A stretch of 64,000 nt of DNA from Arcticibacter sp. (GCA_021155045.1 JAJNQB010000017.1:1-64000); one strand, 5' to 3'. Positions 34,451 to 44,309 are shown, numbered from the stretch's first letter. Numbers and translations are program-made. The notes: generated by a model not told the origin, from the letters alone.

Positions 34451-35001
34451 TCTTGTTTTTTTAGAAGAGAATACACTACCGAATCTAAATATTTGCCTTC
34501 CCAAAATTCATTTTCTTTAAAATGAGCTTCTTTAATAAAACCACATTTTTGTAGAATTTTTTCAGAAGCAAAATTGTCTGGGTCAATCACTGCTTCAATC
34601 GAATGAAGTTGCATTACACTAAAACCGTATTTAATAACTTCTTTTAATGCTTCTGTTGTGTAGCCTTTCCCTTGGTGTGTTTTTTGAATCATATAACCTA
34701 CTTCTGCACGGTGGTGTTCGGGTTTGCTTCGATAATAACCTATTGTACCAATAAATTGTTTGGTTGCTTTTAATTCCATCACCCAATTTATAGTTTGATT
34801 GTTTAAAATTCCTTGTTGTGTTTTTTCTATCAACTCTAAAACTATTGCTTTGTCTTGAGCAATTGGACGTGGGACAAATTGCATGGTTTCTTTGTCGGAA
34901 CGCATAATAAACATCTCATTCACATCATCGTTTATAAGTTGCCTTAACAACAATCGTTCAGTAGATAAATATGGAAATGGATTAAAATTAAACTGTACCA
35001 T
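34447..35001 (-). CDS. GNAT-family N-acetyltransferase (RimJ/RimL type)
   Basis: 184 residues from ATG 35001 (STERLLLRQLINDDVNEMF, the RimL-type opening). Acetyl-CoA-binding motif A is QGKGYTTEALKEVIKYG at about 112-128; NFASEKILQKCGF is motif B. An upstream start at 35061 overlaps the preceding gene heavily and is not preferred. It acetylates an N-terminal or side-chain amine of unknown substrate. It overlaps both neighbours, suggesting an operon. Confidence 0.9.
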   Translation of the reverse strand: MVQFNFNPFPYLSTERLLLRQLINDDVNEMFIMRSDKETMQFVPRPIAQDKAIVLELIEKTQQGILNNQTINWVMELKATKQFIGTIGYYRSKPEHHRAEVGYMIQKTHQGKGYTTEALKEVIKYGFSVMQLHSIEAVIDPDNFASEKILQKCGFIKEAHFKENEFWEGKYLDSVVYSLLKKQD

Positions 35002-35431
35002 TGTGTTGTCTTTTTTTAATACTCCAAGTACCTGCACAGGACTCATCAAGCCAATTTTCACCGACTTGTTCTGATGAAATTACAATCTCCCACTCCCCTT
35101 CAAATTTTTTTTCAAATTCATTATATATGCCACTATAAACAATTTCAACTCCCTTTTTATTATCATCGAAAAGGATTTCTCCTTCTTCTGAAAAAAAATG
35201 AAATCTTTTATATTTTTTAATAAAACTAATTGTATTATTTATTGCAAAGCCGCTTATTTTAGCTTCGTCCGGAGAGACTCCAACACCACCTATGTCTTTC
35301 GATATTCCAACAAAACTTTCTTCATCTGCTTCTGTAATTAACATTTCAAATAGGAGAAGTTTTCCAGCTATATCAAGATATGCAGGACCATAAACAACTT
35401 CTCCATCCCAAATTCCTATCATATTTGTCAT
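34988..35431 (-). CDS. Hypothetical protein, 147 residues
   Basis: The sequence has Gly-rich beta segments (IGIWDGEVVYGPAYLDIAGK, then KISGFAINNTISFIKKYKR, IVYSGIYNEFEKKFEGEWEI, ending CAGTWSIKK), the pattern of a lipocalin-like or small beta-barrel domain with WxG motifs. No signal peptide. No family recognised. Its 3' end overlaps the GNAT start by 14 nt. Confidence 0.7.
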   Translation of the reverse strand: MTNMIGIWDGEVVYGPAYLDIAGKLLLFEMLITEADEESFVGISKDIGGVGVSPDEAKISGFAINNTISFIKKYKRFHFFSEEGEILFDDNKKGVEIVYSGIYNEFEKKFEGEWEIVISSEQVGENWLDESCAGTWSIKKRQHNGTV

Positions 35432-35446
35432 AAAAAAAGTGCTTTT

Positions 35447-37570
35447 TCAATACTTCATTCCTAAATTATAAAACACAAAGCTCCAAATATCGCTGTATTC
35501 TTCAATTTGTTTTGTTGTTGGTTTTCCTGCTCCATGTCCTGCATTCGTATCAATACGCACCAACACAGGATTTGTTCCTTTTTGTTTTTCTTGTAATGTT
35601 GCAATAAATTTAAATGAATGAGCGGGCACAACTCTATCATCATGGTCGCCAGTAGTAACAAGTGTTGCAGGATATTCTGCTTCTTTTACATTGTGTAAAG
35701 GTGAATATTTTATCAAACAATCAAACTCTTCTTTGTTTTCACTTGTACCATAATCGGTAGCCCAAGCCCAACCAATTGTAAATTTATGATAACGCAACAT
35801 ATCCAATACACCAACTGTTGGTATTGCTACTTTTGCAATATCGGGGCGTTGAGTCATTACAGCACCAACAAGCAAGCCTCCGTTGGAACGTCCATGAATC
35901 GCTAATTTAGCGTGTGAAGTATATTTTTCTTTTACTAAATATTCTGCTGCTGCAATAAAATCATCAAACACATTTTGTTTTTGACATTTTGTTCCTGCTT
36001 TATGCCAATCTTCTCCATAATCGCCTCCTCCGCGCAAACCAGGGATTGCATAAATGCCTCCATTTTCTAAAAACACAGCACGGTCAATTCTAAATTCTGG
36101 AGAGTAGTAAGAGTTAAATCCTCCGTAACCGAACAAAAAGCACGGATTGGTTCCATCGAGTTTAATTCCTTTTTTATGTGTAATAAACATCGGAATTTTT
36201 GTTCCATCTTTGCTATTATAAAAAACTTGTTTTGTTTCGTAATCATCCGATTTAAAATCGATGGTAGGTTTAAACCATACTTCCATTTTATTGGTAACAA
36301 TATTATATTTATAAATTGATGCCGGAGCGGTAAATGTGTTGTAGCTGAAGAAAGCAAGGCTGTCGTCTTTATCGCTGTCAAAAGCATCTACTTTGCAGAT
36401 TCCGGGCAATTGAATTTCATTTTCTTTTTTACCATCTAAAGTAAAAACATATAACCGTGTTGTAACATCTTTTAAATACTTTGCCACTAATTTTCCATTA
36501 CATAATGAAACACTTTCTAATAAATCATTTGCTTCAGGAATAATTTTTTTCCAGTTTTCATAATCGGGTTTTGCAGTAATATCTATTTCTAATAATTGAT
36601 ATTTCGGAGCGCCTTTGTCGGTAATAACATACAGTTTATTTCCTTCATTATGAACAACCCCATAATTGTTTTCAAAATTTGTAACAAGCCAAACAAAAGG
36701 AGAATTCGGTTTTTTTAAATCCTTAACAGCAAGTGTTGTTCCACTAGTAGATTCACTTCCATAGAGCAATAATAAATTTTGATCTTCTGTGATTCCTGCT
36801 GAAAAATTTCTCAAAGGATGTTCCTTGTCTTCATATACTAATGCATCTTTCTTTTGAGAGTCGCCTAGTGTGTGATAAAAAACTTTGTGGTACTCGTTTT
36901 TGTTTGACAGTTCGCTTCCTCCTTTTGGGGAATCATAAGCGCTGTAATAGAATCCATCTCCTTTCCAGGCTATGTCAGAAAATTTCACCCACTTAATTTC
37001 ATCAACTAGTTTTTTGCCACTTTCAATTTCCATTACATAAATTTCGCTCCAATCGCTACCTGCTCGATTAATACTATATGCTAAATATTTCCCGTTTTTA
37101 CTGATAGACAAGCCTCCCAAAGAAACGGTTCCATCGGCAGCCAATGTATTTGGGTCTAATAAAACTTTTGCTGTGCCATTTAAGCCATCTTGAACAAACA
37201 AAACGCTTTGGTTTTGAATGCCATCATTTTTATAATAAAAATATTTTGTGCCTTTTTTAAAAGGTGCAGAACGTTTTTCAAAATTCCAAATCTGTGTTAA
37301 ACGTTCTTTGATTTTGTCTCTGAAGGGAATTGTTGCTAAATAGTCAAAGGTTACTTTGTTTTGTTCTTTCACCCATTCGCCAGTTTCTGCTGACTTGTCG
37401 TCTTCTAGCCAGCGGTAGGAATCCGCAATATTGTTCCCAAAATAGGAATCAACAGTATCTACTTTTTTGGTGTTTGGATACGTTATTTTTATTTGTTCAA
37501 CTGGTTTTTCAGAATTTGTACAAGCAGCTACTGTGCATAACAAAACAATTGGGGATATTTTTTTTAACAT
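35447..37570 (-). CDS. Prolyl oligopeptidase-family serine peptidase
   Basis: 707 residues. Lipobox VAACT (Cys17), a seven-bladed propeller domain (about 100-420), and a C-terminal alpha/beta hydrolase with catalytic Ser in GRSNGG (S562), Asp in GDHDDRV and His in NAGHGAG. It cleaves after proline in small peptides; the lipoprotein signal places it in the periplasm or at the outer membrane, unlike the cytosolic enzyme. A -7 element (37590-37597) lies upstream. Translation of the tail is followed 15 nt later by the unknown gene. Confidence 0.92.
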   Translation of the reverse strand: MLKKISPIVLLCTVAACTNSEKPVEQIKITYPNTKKVDTVDSYFGNNIADSYRWLEDDKSAETGEWVKEQNKVTFDYLATIPFRDKIKERLTQIWNFEKRSAPFKKGTKYFYYKNDGIQNQSVLFVQDGLNGTAKVLLDPNTLAADGTVSLGGLSISKNGKYLAYSINRAGSDWSEIYVMEIESGKKLVDEIKWVKFSDIAWKGDGFYYSAYDSPKGGSELSNKNEYHKVFYHTLGDSQKKDALVYEDKEHPLRNFSAGITEDQNLLLLYGSESTSGTTLAVKDLKKPNSPFVWLVTNFENNYGVVHNEGNKLYVITDKGAPKYQLLEIDITAKPDYENWKKIIPEANDLLESVSLCNGKLVAKYLKDVTTRLYVFTLDGKKENEIQLPGICKVDAFDSDKDDSLAFFSYNTFTAPASIYKYNIVTNKMEVWFKPTIDFKSDDYETKQVFYNSKDGTKIPMFITHKKGIKLDGTNPCFLFGYGGFNSYYSPEFRIDRAVFLENGGIYAIPGLRGGGDYGEDWHKAGTKCQKQNVFDDFIAAAEYLVKEKYTSHAKLAIHGRSNGGLLVGAVMTQRPDIAKVAIPTVGVLDMLRYHKFTIGWAWATDYGTSENKEEFDCLIKYSPLHNVKEAEYPATLVTTGDHDDRVVPAHSFKFIATLQEKQKGTNPVLVRIDTNAGHGAGKPTTKQIEEYSDIWSFVFYNLGMKY

Positions 37571-37589
37571 TTTTATTTGTTTATGGAAT

Positions 37590-37597
37590 CAAAAATA
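37590..37597 (-). promoter_or_regulatory. -7 element for the prolyl oligopeptidase gene
   Basis: TATTTTTG on the minus strand, an exact consensus match, 20 nt before ATG 37570. No -33 seen. Confidence 0.4.
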
Positions 37598-37666
37598 AGA
37601 AATTAATAGTTTGTTTATACTTATTGGGATTAATGGCGAAAATAAAGGACGGAAGGAGTTTTTGAT

Positions 37667-37699
37667 TTTGAAATATTCAAATTAAAAAACTTATATTTA
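37667..37699 (+). promoter_or_regulatory. Possible promoter of the SiaB gene
   Basis: TTTG (37667-37670), 21-nt spacer, TATATTTA (37692-37699, one mismatch). The -7 element runs into the first ATG (37699), so transcription would begin at about 37706 and the second ATG at 37717 would be the translated start. Confidence 0.35.
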
Positions 37700-38826
37700 T
37701 GCAATTGCTTAAAACAATGGAAATAGAAGATATTTATACTTATTTTAAAAATTTGTCGATAGATGATTTTAGCTTGGCGTATATGGGTGATTTTGACGAT
37801 GAGCTAACTTCCTCTTTAATGGAGGCAAACGAAACCAGTATAAATGAACAAGCTAAATTCAAAAAAAAGATTTCATTTTTAGTTGCCGAAAGCTTTCAAA
37901 ATATAATTCGACATAAGGAAAAGCCTGAAGTCATAAACAGGACAAACAATAAACCAAACTTTTTTTTGATACGAAATGTTGGAAATCAACATTATATTTC
38001 ATCCTGCAATTTAATTTCAAACACTAAAAAAGAAGATCTTTCAGAAAAATTAAAATCAATTAATACGCTTTCAGAAGAAAGATTAAAAGAAGTTTATCTT
38101 GATGCGCTTGAAAACAACGAAATTTCAGAAAAAGGTGGTGGCGGGCTTGGATTAATTGAAATGGCTAGGAAATCAAAATTTCCACTCGAGTTTGATTTTG
38201 AGTTTGTGAATTTTTATTACTCTTCTTTTTATATGCAAATTCATTTTACTTCTTCAGAAAGGGGAGGCGAAATAATTCCTTCGACCATAAACAAACAATG
38301 TAACATTCACTTTGTAAAAGATTTATACACAAAAATGTTGGGAGAAAGCGTGTTAATGATTCGAAAAGGAGATTTTTCTCAAGAATCTATTCTTCCGCTA
38401 ATAGGTCTTTTGGAAAGCAATCTAAAAACACAGTCTGACTTTTTGGGGAGCAAAACAAAAACAATATATATTTTGATTGAGCTTTTGCAAAACATAAGCA
38501 AGCACGGAGCTAAAATAAACGATAAGCATGAAGGCTTTTTTGCGATTTCTAAAAAAAAGGAAAAATATGTGCTTAGCTCTGGTAACTATATACACAATAA
38601 TATCGTTGAATCTTTCAAACAAAAACTGGATACTACCACAAACCTTAATGAAACAGAATTAAAAGAATTATACACTAAAATCATTCTTTCTGAGGAACAA
38701 AATATAAAAGGTAATGCTGGTGTTGGTTTAATAGAGATGATAAAATACAGTAGTGAAAAAATAAAATATTCTTTTACAAAAATAGATGAAGAAAAATCAT
38801 TTTTTTCTTTGAGTGTTACAATATAA
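37699..38826 (+). CDS. siaB: Tandem SiaB-like (DUF6272) kinase protein
   Basis: 375 residues; ATG 37717 (MEIEDIYTYF) is a likelier start. Two SiaB/DUF6272 domains in tandem: residues 8-185 and about 205-375. Each has a GHKL-like N-box (ESFQNIIRH at 64-72; ELLQNISKH at 261-269), a Ser-x-Asn strand (ISSCNLIS; LSSGNYIH) and a glycine-rich G-box (GGGGLGLIEMAR 146-157; GNAGVGLIEMIKY 338-350). SiaB kinases phosphorylate SiaC, in opposition to a SiaA-type phosphatase; this pathway controls biofilm or cyclic-di-GMP signalling in other bacteria. Both neighbours are present here. Duplication within one chain is unusual. Confidence 0.8.
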   Translation: MQLLKTMEIEDIYTYFKNLSIDDFSLAYMGDFDDELTSSLMEANETSINEQAKFKKKISFLVAESFQNIIRHKEKPEVINRTNNKPNFFLIRNVGNQHYISSCNLISNTKKEDLSEKLKSINTLSEERLKEVYLDALENNEISEKGGGGLGLIEMARKSKFPLEFDFEFVNFYYSSFYMQIHFTSSERGGEIIPSTINKQCNIHFVKDLYTKMLGESVLMIRKGDFSQESILPLIGLLESNLKTQSDFLGSKTKTIYILIELLQNISKHGAKINDKHEGFFAISKKKEKYVLSSGNYIHNNIVESFKQKLDTTTNLNETELKELYTKIILSEEQNIKGNAGVGLIEMIKYSSEKIKYSFTKIDEEKSFFSLSVTI

Positions 38827-38829
38827 TTT

Positions 38830-39219
38830 ATGGAAAAAAAGTTACAAATCGCAAGCACAGAAGATTCTCCTGAAATAATTTTTGATGTTGAAAAAAACAT
38901 TCTATTGATTTCTGGAAGGTCTTTGCCTGAGGATGCATTCAATTTTTATGCGCCTATTTTAAAATGGATGAAAGAATATATAAATGAACCCAATCAAAAT
39001 TCAGAATTAATACTAAACCTTGATTATTTTAATTCTAGTTCTGTAAAACAAATTATGCGCCTGTTTACCATTTTTGAAGAGCTGGGGGCTTCCGGGAAGG
39101 ATGCAAAAATAATTTGGAAATATTCTCTTAGTGATGACTTAATGGAAATAAAAGGACAAGAATTTAAATCAATGATTACAAAAGTTCCTTTCGAATTGGT
39201 AAAAATTGTTGAAGATTAA
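38830..39219 (+). CDS. siaC: SiaC-family (DUF1987) regulatory phosphoprotein
   Basis: 129 residues, a STAS-like fold typical of SiaC: MEKKLQIASTEDSPEIIFD opening, SGRSLPEDAFNFYAPILKWM, NLDYFNSSSVKQIM with Ser69-71 in the position of the phosphorylated residue known in SiaC, and LFTIFEELG. It is the substrate switch of the SiaB kinase and the SiaA-like phosphatase. It starts 3 nt after the SiaB stop and overlaps the convergent phosphatase gene by 4 nt. Confidence 0.85.
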   Translation: MEKKLQIASTEDSPEIIFDVEKNILLISGRSLPEDAFNFYAPILKWMKEYINEPNQNSELILNLDYFNSSSVKQIMRLFTIFEELGASGKDAKIIWKYSLSDDLMEIKGQEFKSMITKVPFELVKIVED

Positions 39220-41015
39220 AAACGAATGCCAATAACTAACATATCATCTATTTGTTTTTGATTTCCTTTCCAAATTTGAATGGCTTTTTCAATTTCTCCC
39301 TTCTGTTCATCCATGTTCATTTTTTGGATATGTATAAGTAATTCCTGAAAATTTTTTACGTTGTATTTTTTGTTTTCTGTGCCTCCGAACTGGTCCATGT
39401 ACCCATCGGTAAACATGTATATTGTCATTCCTTTTTCAATTGGCACAACCTGATTTGTAAAAAGCACTTCATTATTTTTAAAACCATCTCCTCCAATTGA
39501 ATTTATATCTGGCTTAACCACCAATACATCGCCACCCTTAACAATGTACATTGGATTCATTGCCCCAGCATAATTAATAGTATTTGTTTCTTTATCTATT
39601 ACGCACAAAGAAATTTCCATTCCATCTTTACTACTATTGTTTTTGTCTTCTTGGTGTAATGACTTTACAATGCCATGATGAAGTGCTTTTAAGATTTTTG
39701 AAGGATCAACAATTTCTTTTTCATTTACTATTTCATTTAGCAAAGTATTGCCTATTAACGACATAAAAGCACCAGGAATACCATGTCCAGTACAATCAAT
39801 GCAAGCAATCACTATTTTTTTACCGATAATTGAAAGCCAATAAAAATCTCCACTTACAACATCTCTAGGTTGAAAATAAATAAACGAATCGGGTAAAAGT
39901 TTTTTAATTTCTTGCTCAGATGGTAAAATGGATTCTTGTATTCTTTTGGCATAATTAATACTATCTGTTATTTTTTTGTTTTTCTCTTTTAATTGAATAT
40001 AGACTTCTTTTTTCTGTTTATTAAATCGTAGAATTATAAACATCATTCCTAATAGCAATATTAAGCTTGCTACAGAAACAAATAACAGCTGTCGTTGAGT
40101 TGAAATTCTACTTTTTTGTAATTCAATTATTTTTTTTGCTCCTATCAATTCATTTTCTAGGTTATTTAATATGTTTTTTTTCTCCAGCAAACGAACGCTG
40201 TCTATCTCTCCGCTCTTCAACAAATCTTGTTCAATCTCTTCTTTTAATTGATTAACCCTTTCTTCCAAAACAAGAATGTCTTCTTGATTCAAATTATTTT
40301 TTACTTTAATTTTACTAAAAACACCTGTAAGGGTATCTTTCTGCTTTAATGTTCTAATGCCACCTACACTCGTTTTGTTAATTTCATCGCCTTTGGTTGT
40401 GCTAATTTTATTTGTTTTTTTAGAGTCTATAATTTGAGAGTTCGTTTTGTTTTTTTTAACCGCACTTTGAATCATTGAAAAAGGATTGTCATAATATTCT
40501 CTTTGTTTTCTTGAGCTCTGCTCTGTTTGCTTAAAATCTAGATAATTGCCTTGAGTATTAAAAAATAATGTCCCAAAAGGTTCTTTTGTTTTTCCTTCAT
40601 TTTTAAATTGAAACTGATTTAATAAAAATTCTGTTCCAACAAACTGAATTCCGTTTTTTGAAAATTGCTCAGGAACGTTTGTTAGGTCAATGGCTATAAT
40701 AATTGAGGAATAACCCTCCTTAGAAAATTCAAGTAAATAGCTTCTTCCCAATTTTATCTTAAAAGAAAAACTTCCTTTTGTGTTTGTATGTGTTGAAAGA
40801 ATAATTTGTCCGCCATTAACAACTTCAATTTTGGCATTTTCTAAAACCCCATCTATTTTAAGTTGCTTATCTTTTTTGAACAACCTTATCGTTGGATCGT
40901 ATTTATATCCATAAACTAAGCCTTCTACCAACAGGTGTTCACTTGCAGCATGCTGAGAAAACAGATTGGAATTAATAAAAAAAACTAAAAGAAAAAGTAA
41001 ATGATTTTTGGACAT
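39216..41015 (-). CDS. SpoIIE-type PP2C phosphatase with N-terminal beta domain (SiaA-like)
   Basis: 599 residues: signal peptide (1-20); a CarboxypepD_reg-like beta domain (about 45-110); a linker; coiled coil (about 240-305); TM helix (about 310-330); short helix IKKITDSINYAKRIQESILP, the usual linker to SpoIIE; then the PP2C phosphatase with metal ligands in CIDCTGHGIPGAFMS and TDGYMDQFGG. It should dephosphorylate SiaC. Signal enters from the periplasmic side. Convergent with siaC. The -7 element is at 41039-41046. Confidence 0.88.
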   Translation of the reverse strand: MSKNHLLFLLVFFINSNLFSQHAASEHLLVEGLVYGYKYDPTIRLFKKDKQLKIDGVLENAKIEVVNGGQIILSTHTNTKGSFSFKIKLGRSYLLEFSKEGYSSIIIAIDLTNVPEQFSKNGIQFVGTEFLLNQFQFKNEGKTKEPFGTLFFNTQGNYLDFKQTEQSSRKQREYYDNPFSMIQSAVKKNKTNSQIIDSKKTNKISTTKGDEINKTSVGGIRTLKQKDTLTGVFSKIKVKNNLNQEDILVLEERVNQLKEEIEQDLLKSGEIDSVRLLEKKNILNNLENELIGAKKIIELQKSRISTQRQLLFVSVASLILLLGMMFIILRFNKQKKEVYIQLKEKNKKITDSINYAKRIQESILPSEQEIKKLLPDSFIYFQPRDVVSGDFYWLSIIGKKIVIACIDCTGHGIPGAFMSLIGNTLLNEIVNEKEIVDPSKILKALHHGIVKSLHQEDKNNSSKDGMEISLCVIDKETNTINYAGAMNPMYIVKGGDVLVVKPDINSIGGDGFKNNEVLFTNQVVPIEKGMTIYMFTDGYMDQFGGTENKKYNVKNFQELLIHIQKMNMDEQKGEIEKAIQIWKGNQKQIDDMLVIGIRF

Positions 41016-41038
41016 AGAAAATAAATGAATAACACCAA

Positions 41039-41046
41039 CAAATATA
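41039..41046 (-). promoter_or_regulatory. -7 element for the SpoIIE-type phosphatase gene
   Basis: TATATTTG on the minus strand, an exact TAnnTTTG match, 23 nt before ATG 41015. Confidence 0.45.
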
Positions 41047-41145
41047 ATGATTTGAAAAGTGATTTGTTAAATAAATTAAACAGGTGCTTTTATGTGTGTA
41101 AATCAAAGCCGAATATTTACCTTTATCCTTCTTAAAAACAAAGTT

Positions 41146-42915
41146 ATGAAAAAAATATTTTTTGCAACCATCGCTTCTTTCCTGCTTTTTTCGTGTGGAA
41201 GCGAAAAACAATCAGATGAAAAAAAAGCTGTTGCTGATATGAATCCACAATTTGATAAATATAAAGAATGGTTTATTGAAAATCTTTGGAAAACATACCC
41301 CGGATGGGCAAGCAGTATGGGTTTCCATAAGTATGATAGTGTTTTAGTTATCCCAAATAATGAAACAAGGATTAAAGAAATTTCGTTTGCAAATGTAAAT
41401 TTAGATTCGTTAAAATCATTTGATATCGAAAGTTTGTCTGATAATAATAAAACAGATTATTACATGATAGAAAATCAACTGAAATCTATCATTTGGTCTA
41501 TCAATGAACAGAAGTCCTTTGAGTGGAATCCTTCCGATTATAATGTTAGCGGTGCTTTTGCAGATATGCTCTATAATAATTATGATTCCATTGATGTTCG
41601 CCTAAGAAATTTTTATTTAAAAATGGCAAATGTTACGGCTTATTATGAAGCAGCAAAAACAAATATTAAAAACCCAACTGCCGAACACACTCAGCTTGCG
41701 ATTGACCAAAACCTTGGCGGTATTTCTGTTTTCGAAAAAGATTTTCATGATGCTTTGAATAAAGTACATTTTGGTGAACACGAAAAACAAATGATGGAAG
41801 TGCGCGCACAAGAGTGTGTTGCTTCTATTAAAAATTTTGTTGAGTGGCTAAAAAAAATAGATAACAAAACGCCAAGAAGTTTCAGACTTGGAAAAGAATT
41901 ATATGCTAAAAAGTTTGAGTTGGATATTCAAAGCGGCTACTCTGCTGAGCAAGTTTACGAGAAAGCTATTGCACACAAAAAAGATTTGCATGAAAAAATG
42001 TTTAATCTAGCAAATCAACTATGGGAAAAATATTTGCCTGCAGAAAAAAAGCCTGCGGACAAACTGCTTTTAATAAAACAAGTTATTGATAAAATATCAG
42101 AGAAGCATTGTAAACCTGAAGAGTTTCAATCAACCATCGAAAAACAAATTCCAGAACTTGTTGAGTATATAAAAAAGAAAGACTTAATTTACATTGACCC
42201 ATCAAAACCACTTGTTGTTAGAAAAGAACCAGATTATATGGCTGGCGTTGCTGGAGCTTCTATTTCTGCTCCTGGCCCGTATGATAAAAATGGAAATACC
42301 TATTACAATGTTGGCAGCTTAAATGGTTGGGATAAAGAAAAAGCAGAAAGTTATTTACGAGAATACAATCATTATATTTTGCAAATATTAAATATACACG
42401 AAGCCATTCCTGGCCATTATACACAATTGGTTTATAGCAATCAATCGCCAAGCTTGATTAAATCTATTTTCGGAAATGGAGCAATGATTGAGGGTTGGGC
42501 TGTTTACACCGAACGAATGATGTTAGAAAGCGGCTATGGAAATGATGAAAACGAAATGTGGTTGATGTATTACAAATGGAATTTACGCACCACCTGCAAT
42601 ACCATTCTTGATTATAGTGTTCATGTAAAAGAGATGAGCAAAGAAGATGCTCTACATCTTTTGGTTAATGAAGCATTTCAACAAAAGGCAGAAGCAGAAG
42701 GAAAATGGAAAAGAGTTTCTGTTACCCAAGTACAACTTTGCTCCTATTTTACAGGATATTCAGAAATTTATGATTTCAGAGAAGAGCTAAAACAACAACA
42801 ACGCGAAAACTTTAATTTGAAAGCATTTCATGAAAAATTCTTAAGCTATGGAAGTGCTCCTGTTATGTATATTAGAAATTTGATGTTAAAAGAATTAAAA
42901 CAATCAGCAAACTAA
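41146..42915 (+). CDS. DUF885 metallopeptidase-like lipoprotein
   Basis: 589 residues from ATG 41146; an upstream GTG/ATG frame at 41092 adds 18 residues before a perfect lipoprotein signal (MKKIFFATIASFLLFSC), so it is not used. The HEAIPGH motif at about 422-428 and the downstream EGWAVY (Glu) form the Zn site of DUF885/gluzincin-like proteins. These are secreted or periplasmic carboxypeptidase-like enzymes of unknown substrate. It is divergent from the phosphatase and precedes the acyltransferase by 14 nt. Confidence 0.88.
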   Translation: MKKIFFATIASFLLFSCGSEKQSDEKKAVADMNPQFDKYKEWFIENLWKTYPGWASSMGFHKYDSVLVIPNNETRIKEISFANVNLDSLKSFDIESLSDNNKTDYYMIENQLKSIIWSINEQKSFEWNPSDYNVSGAFADMLYNNYDSIDVRLRNFYLKMANVTAYYEAAKTNIKNPTAEHTQLAIDQNLGGISVFEKDFHDALNKVHFGEHEKQMMEVRAQECVASIKNFVEWLKKIDNKTPRSFRLGKELYAKKFELDIQSGYSAEQVYEKAIAHKKDLHEKMFNLANQLWEKYLPAEKKPADKLLLIKQVIDKISEKHCKPEEFQSTIEKQIPELVEYIKKKDLIYIDPSKPLVVRKEPDYMAGVAGASISAPGPYDKNGNTYYNVGSLNGWDKEKAESYLREYNHYILQILNIHEAIPGHYTQLVYSNQSPSLIKSIFGNGAMIEGWAVYTERMMLESGYGNDENEMWLMYYKWNLRTTCNTILDYSVHVKEMSKEDALHLLVNEAFQQKAEAEGKWKRVSVTQVQLCSYFTGYSEIYDFREELKQQQRENFNLKAFHEKFLSYGSAPVMYIRNLMLKELKQSAN

Positions 42916-42929
42916 TTGTTTGAAAACAT

Positions 42930-44168
42930 ATGATTATTCCTTGTAATAAGATTCCAAACAAAAAAAAATCTGCTGTTCGTAAAAACCCATCCAGCTTTGC
43001 TTTTGCTGTTTATGATTCTGTTTCAATGATTAATAAAGAACATTGGACAGAAATAGCAAAACATGGAAGCGAATTTTTAAATCTCGATTATTTATCTGTT
43101 TTTGAAAACAATCCACCCGATAATATTCGTTTTCATTATGCTATTATTTACGAAACCCAAAAGCCTGTTGCAATTGCTTATTTTCAAGTGATTGACTTTG
43201 CTCCTGAAAGTTTTGGTTCTATTGTCGATCAAAAAGATGAAAGAGGATGTTTAATTACTGACTACATTAAAAAACATGTTAAATCTCATCTGCTAAGAGG
43301 TGTCGATCATTTTAATATGCGCCTATTAATATGTGGAAATGCTTGCATAAGCGGAGAACACGGGTTTACGACTGTTCCTAATGTAAACAAAGAACTTGCT
43401 TTTGATGCCCTTGCCGATGTAATTTACAGAATTGCCCGGGCAGAAAAACTAAGAGGGAAAATAGCAGCTGTTTTAATAAAAGATTTTTACACCTCATCAC
43501 TAAAACATACAAAAGAGTTAGAAGAATTTAAATACCACGATTTTCTTGTGGAGCCCAACATGATTATCGATATTAAATGGAAAACATTTGATGAGTACTT
43601 AAACGCAATGAGTAAAAAGTACAGAAGCAGAGCAAAATCAATCATTAAAAAAGGAAAAGAACTCAAAAGGAAAAATTTTTCATCGGATGAAATAAAGGAA
43701 TATTCAAAAATAATCGACAAATTATATTTGAATGTACACAAGAAAGCAAAATTCAGAATGGCAACACTAAAGCCCAACTATTTTGTAGAAATGAAAAAAG
43801 TGTTAGGAGATAAATTTGTATTTATTGCATACTTTTTAAATGGTAAAATTGTTGGTTTTAGAACATCTTTTATTTTAAAAAAATATACCGAAGCGCATTT
43901 TATTGGCTTGGATTATTCTGTAAACAAAGACATGGAGCTTTACCAAAATATTCTTTATGATTATACAAATGAAGCTATTCAAAATAATTGCAAAAAACTG
44001 TTTTTAGGACGAACTGCTTCCGAAATTAAAAGTAATATTGGCGCAAAAGCCCACGAACTTACTTGTTATGTTAGGCATAGAAACCCTTTGTCAAACAGAA
44101 TCATAAAACCCTTTATTGATTATTTAGAACCTTCTGAATGGATTCCGAGAAATCCTTTTAAAGAATAA
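42930..44168 (+). CDS. GNAT/FemAB-like acyltransferase
   Basis: 412 residues; no signal peptide. Two GNAT-like halves as in FemAB/peptidoglycan-type and Acetyltransf_6 proteins: the C-terminal half has FDEYLNAMSKKYRSRAKSII, KAKFRMATL, FVFIAYFLNGKIVGFR and FIGLDYSVNKDMELYQNILYDYT. An aminoacyl or acyl transfer to a cell-envelope or peptide substrate is inferred. It is close behind the DUF885 gene and may be in its operon. Confidence 0.75.
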   Translation: MIIPCNKIPNKKKSAVRKNPSSFAFAVYDSVSMINKEHWTEIAKHGSEFLNLDYLSVFENNPPDNIRFHYAIIYETQKPVAIAYFQVIDFAPESFGSIVDQKDERGCLITDYIKKHVKSHLLRGVDHFNMRLLICGNACISGEHGFTTVPNVNKELAFDALADVIYRIARAEKLRGKIAAVLIKDFYTSSLKHTKELEEFKYHDFLVEPNMIIDIKWKTFDEYLNAMSKKYRSRAKSIIKKGKELKRKNFSSDEIKEYSKIIDKLYLNVHKKAKFRMATLKPNYFVEMKKVLGDKFVFIAYFLNGKIVGFRTSFILKKYTEAHFIGLDYSVNKDMELYQNILYDYTNEAIQNNCKKLFLGRTASEIKSNIGAKAHELTCYVRHRNPLSNRIIKPFIDYLEPSEWIPRNPFKE

Positions 44169-44309
44169 TAATTAGTCCAAATACAACTTTTCCCCCGTTT
44201 TTTTCATCTATAGAAGAAAGAAGCCTCTTTTTTCTTTTACGTTTGCTTTTAATTTTGATTTTTATATACTACATTGGCTTCCCTAATTATAATTTTTTCT
44301 CTCTAAAAA

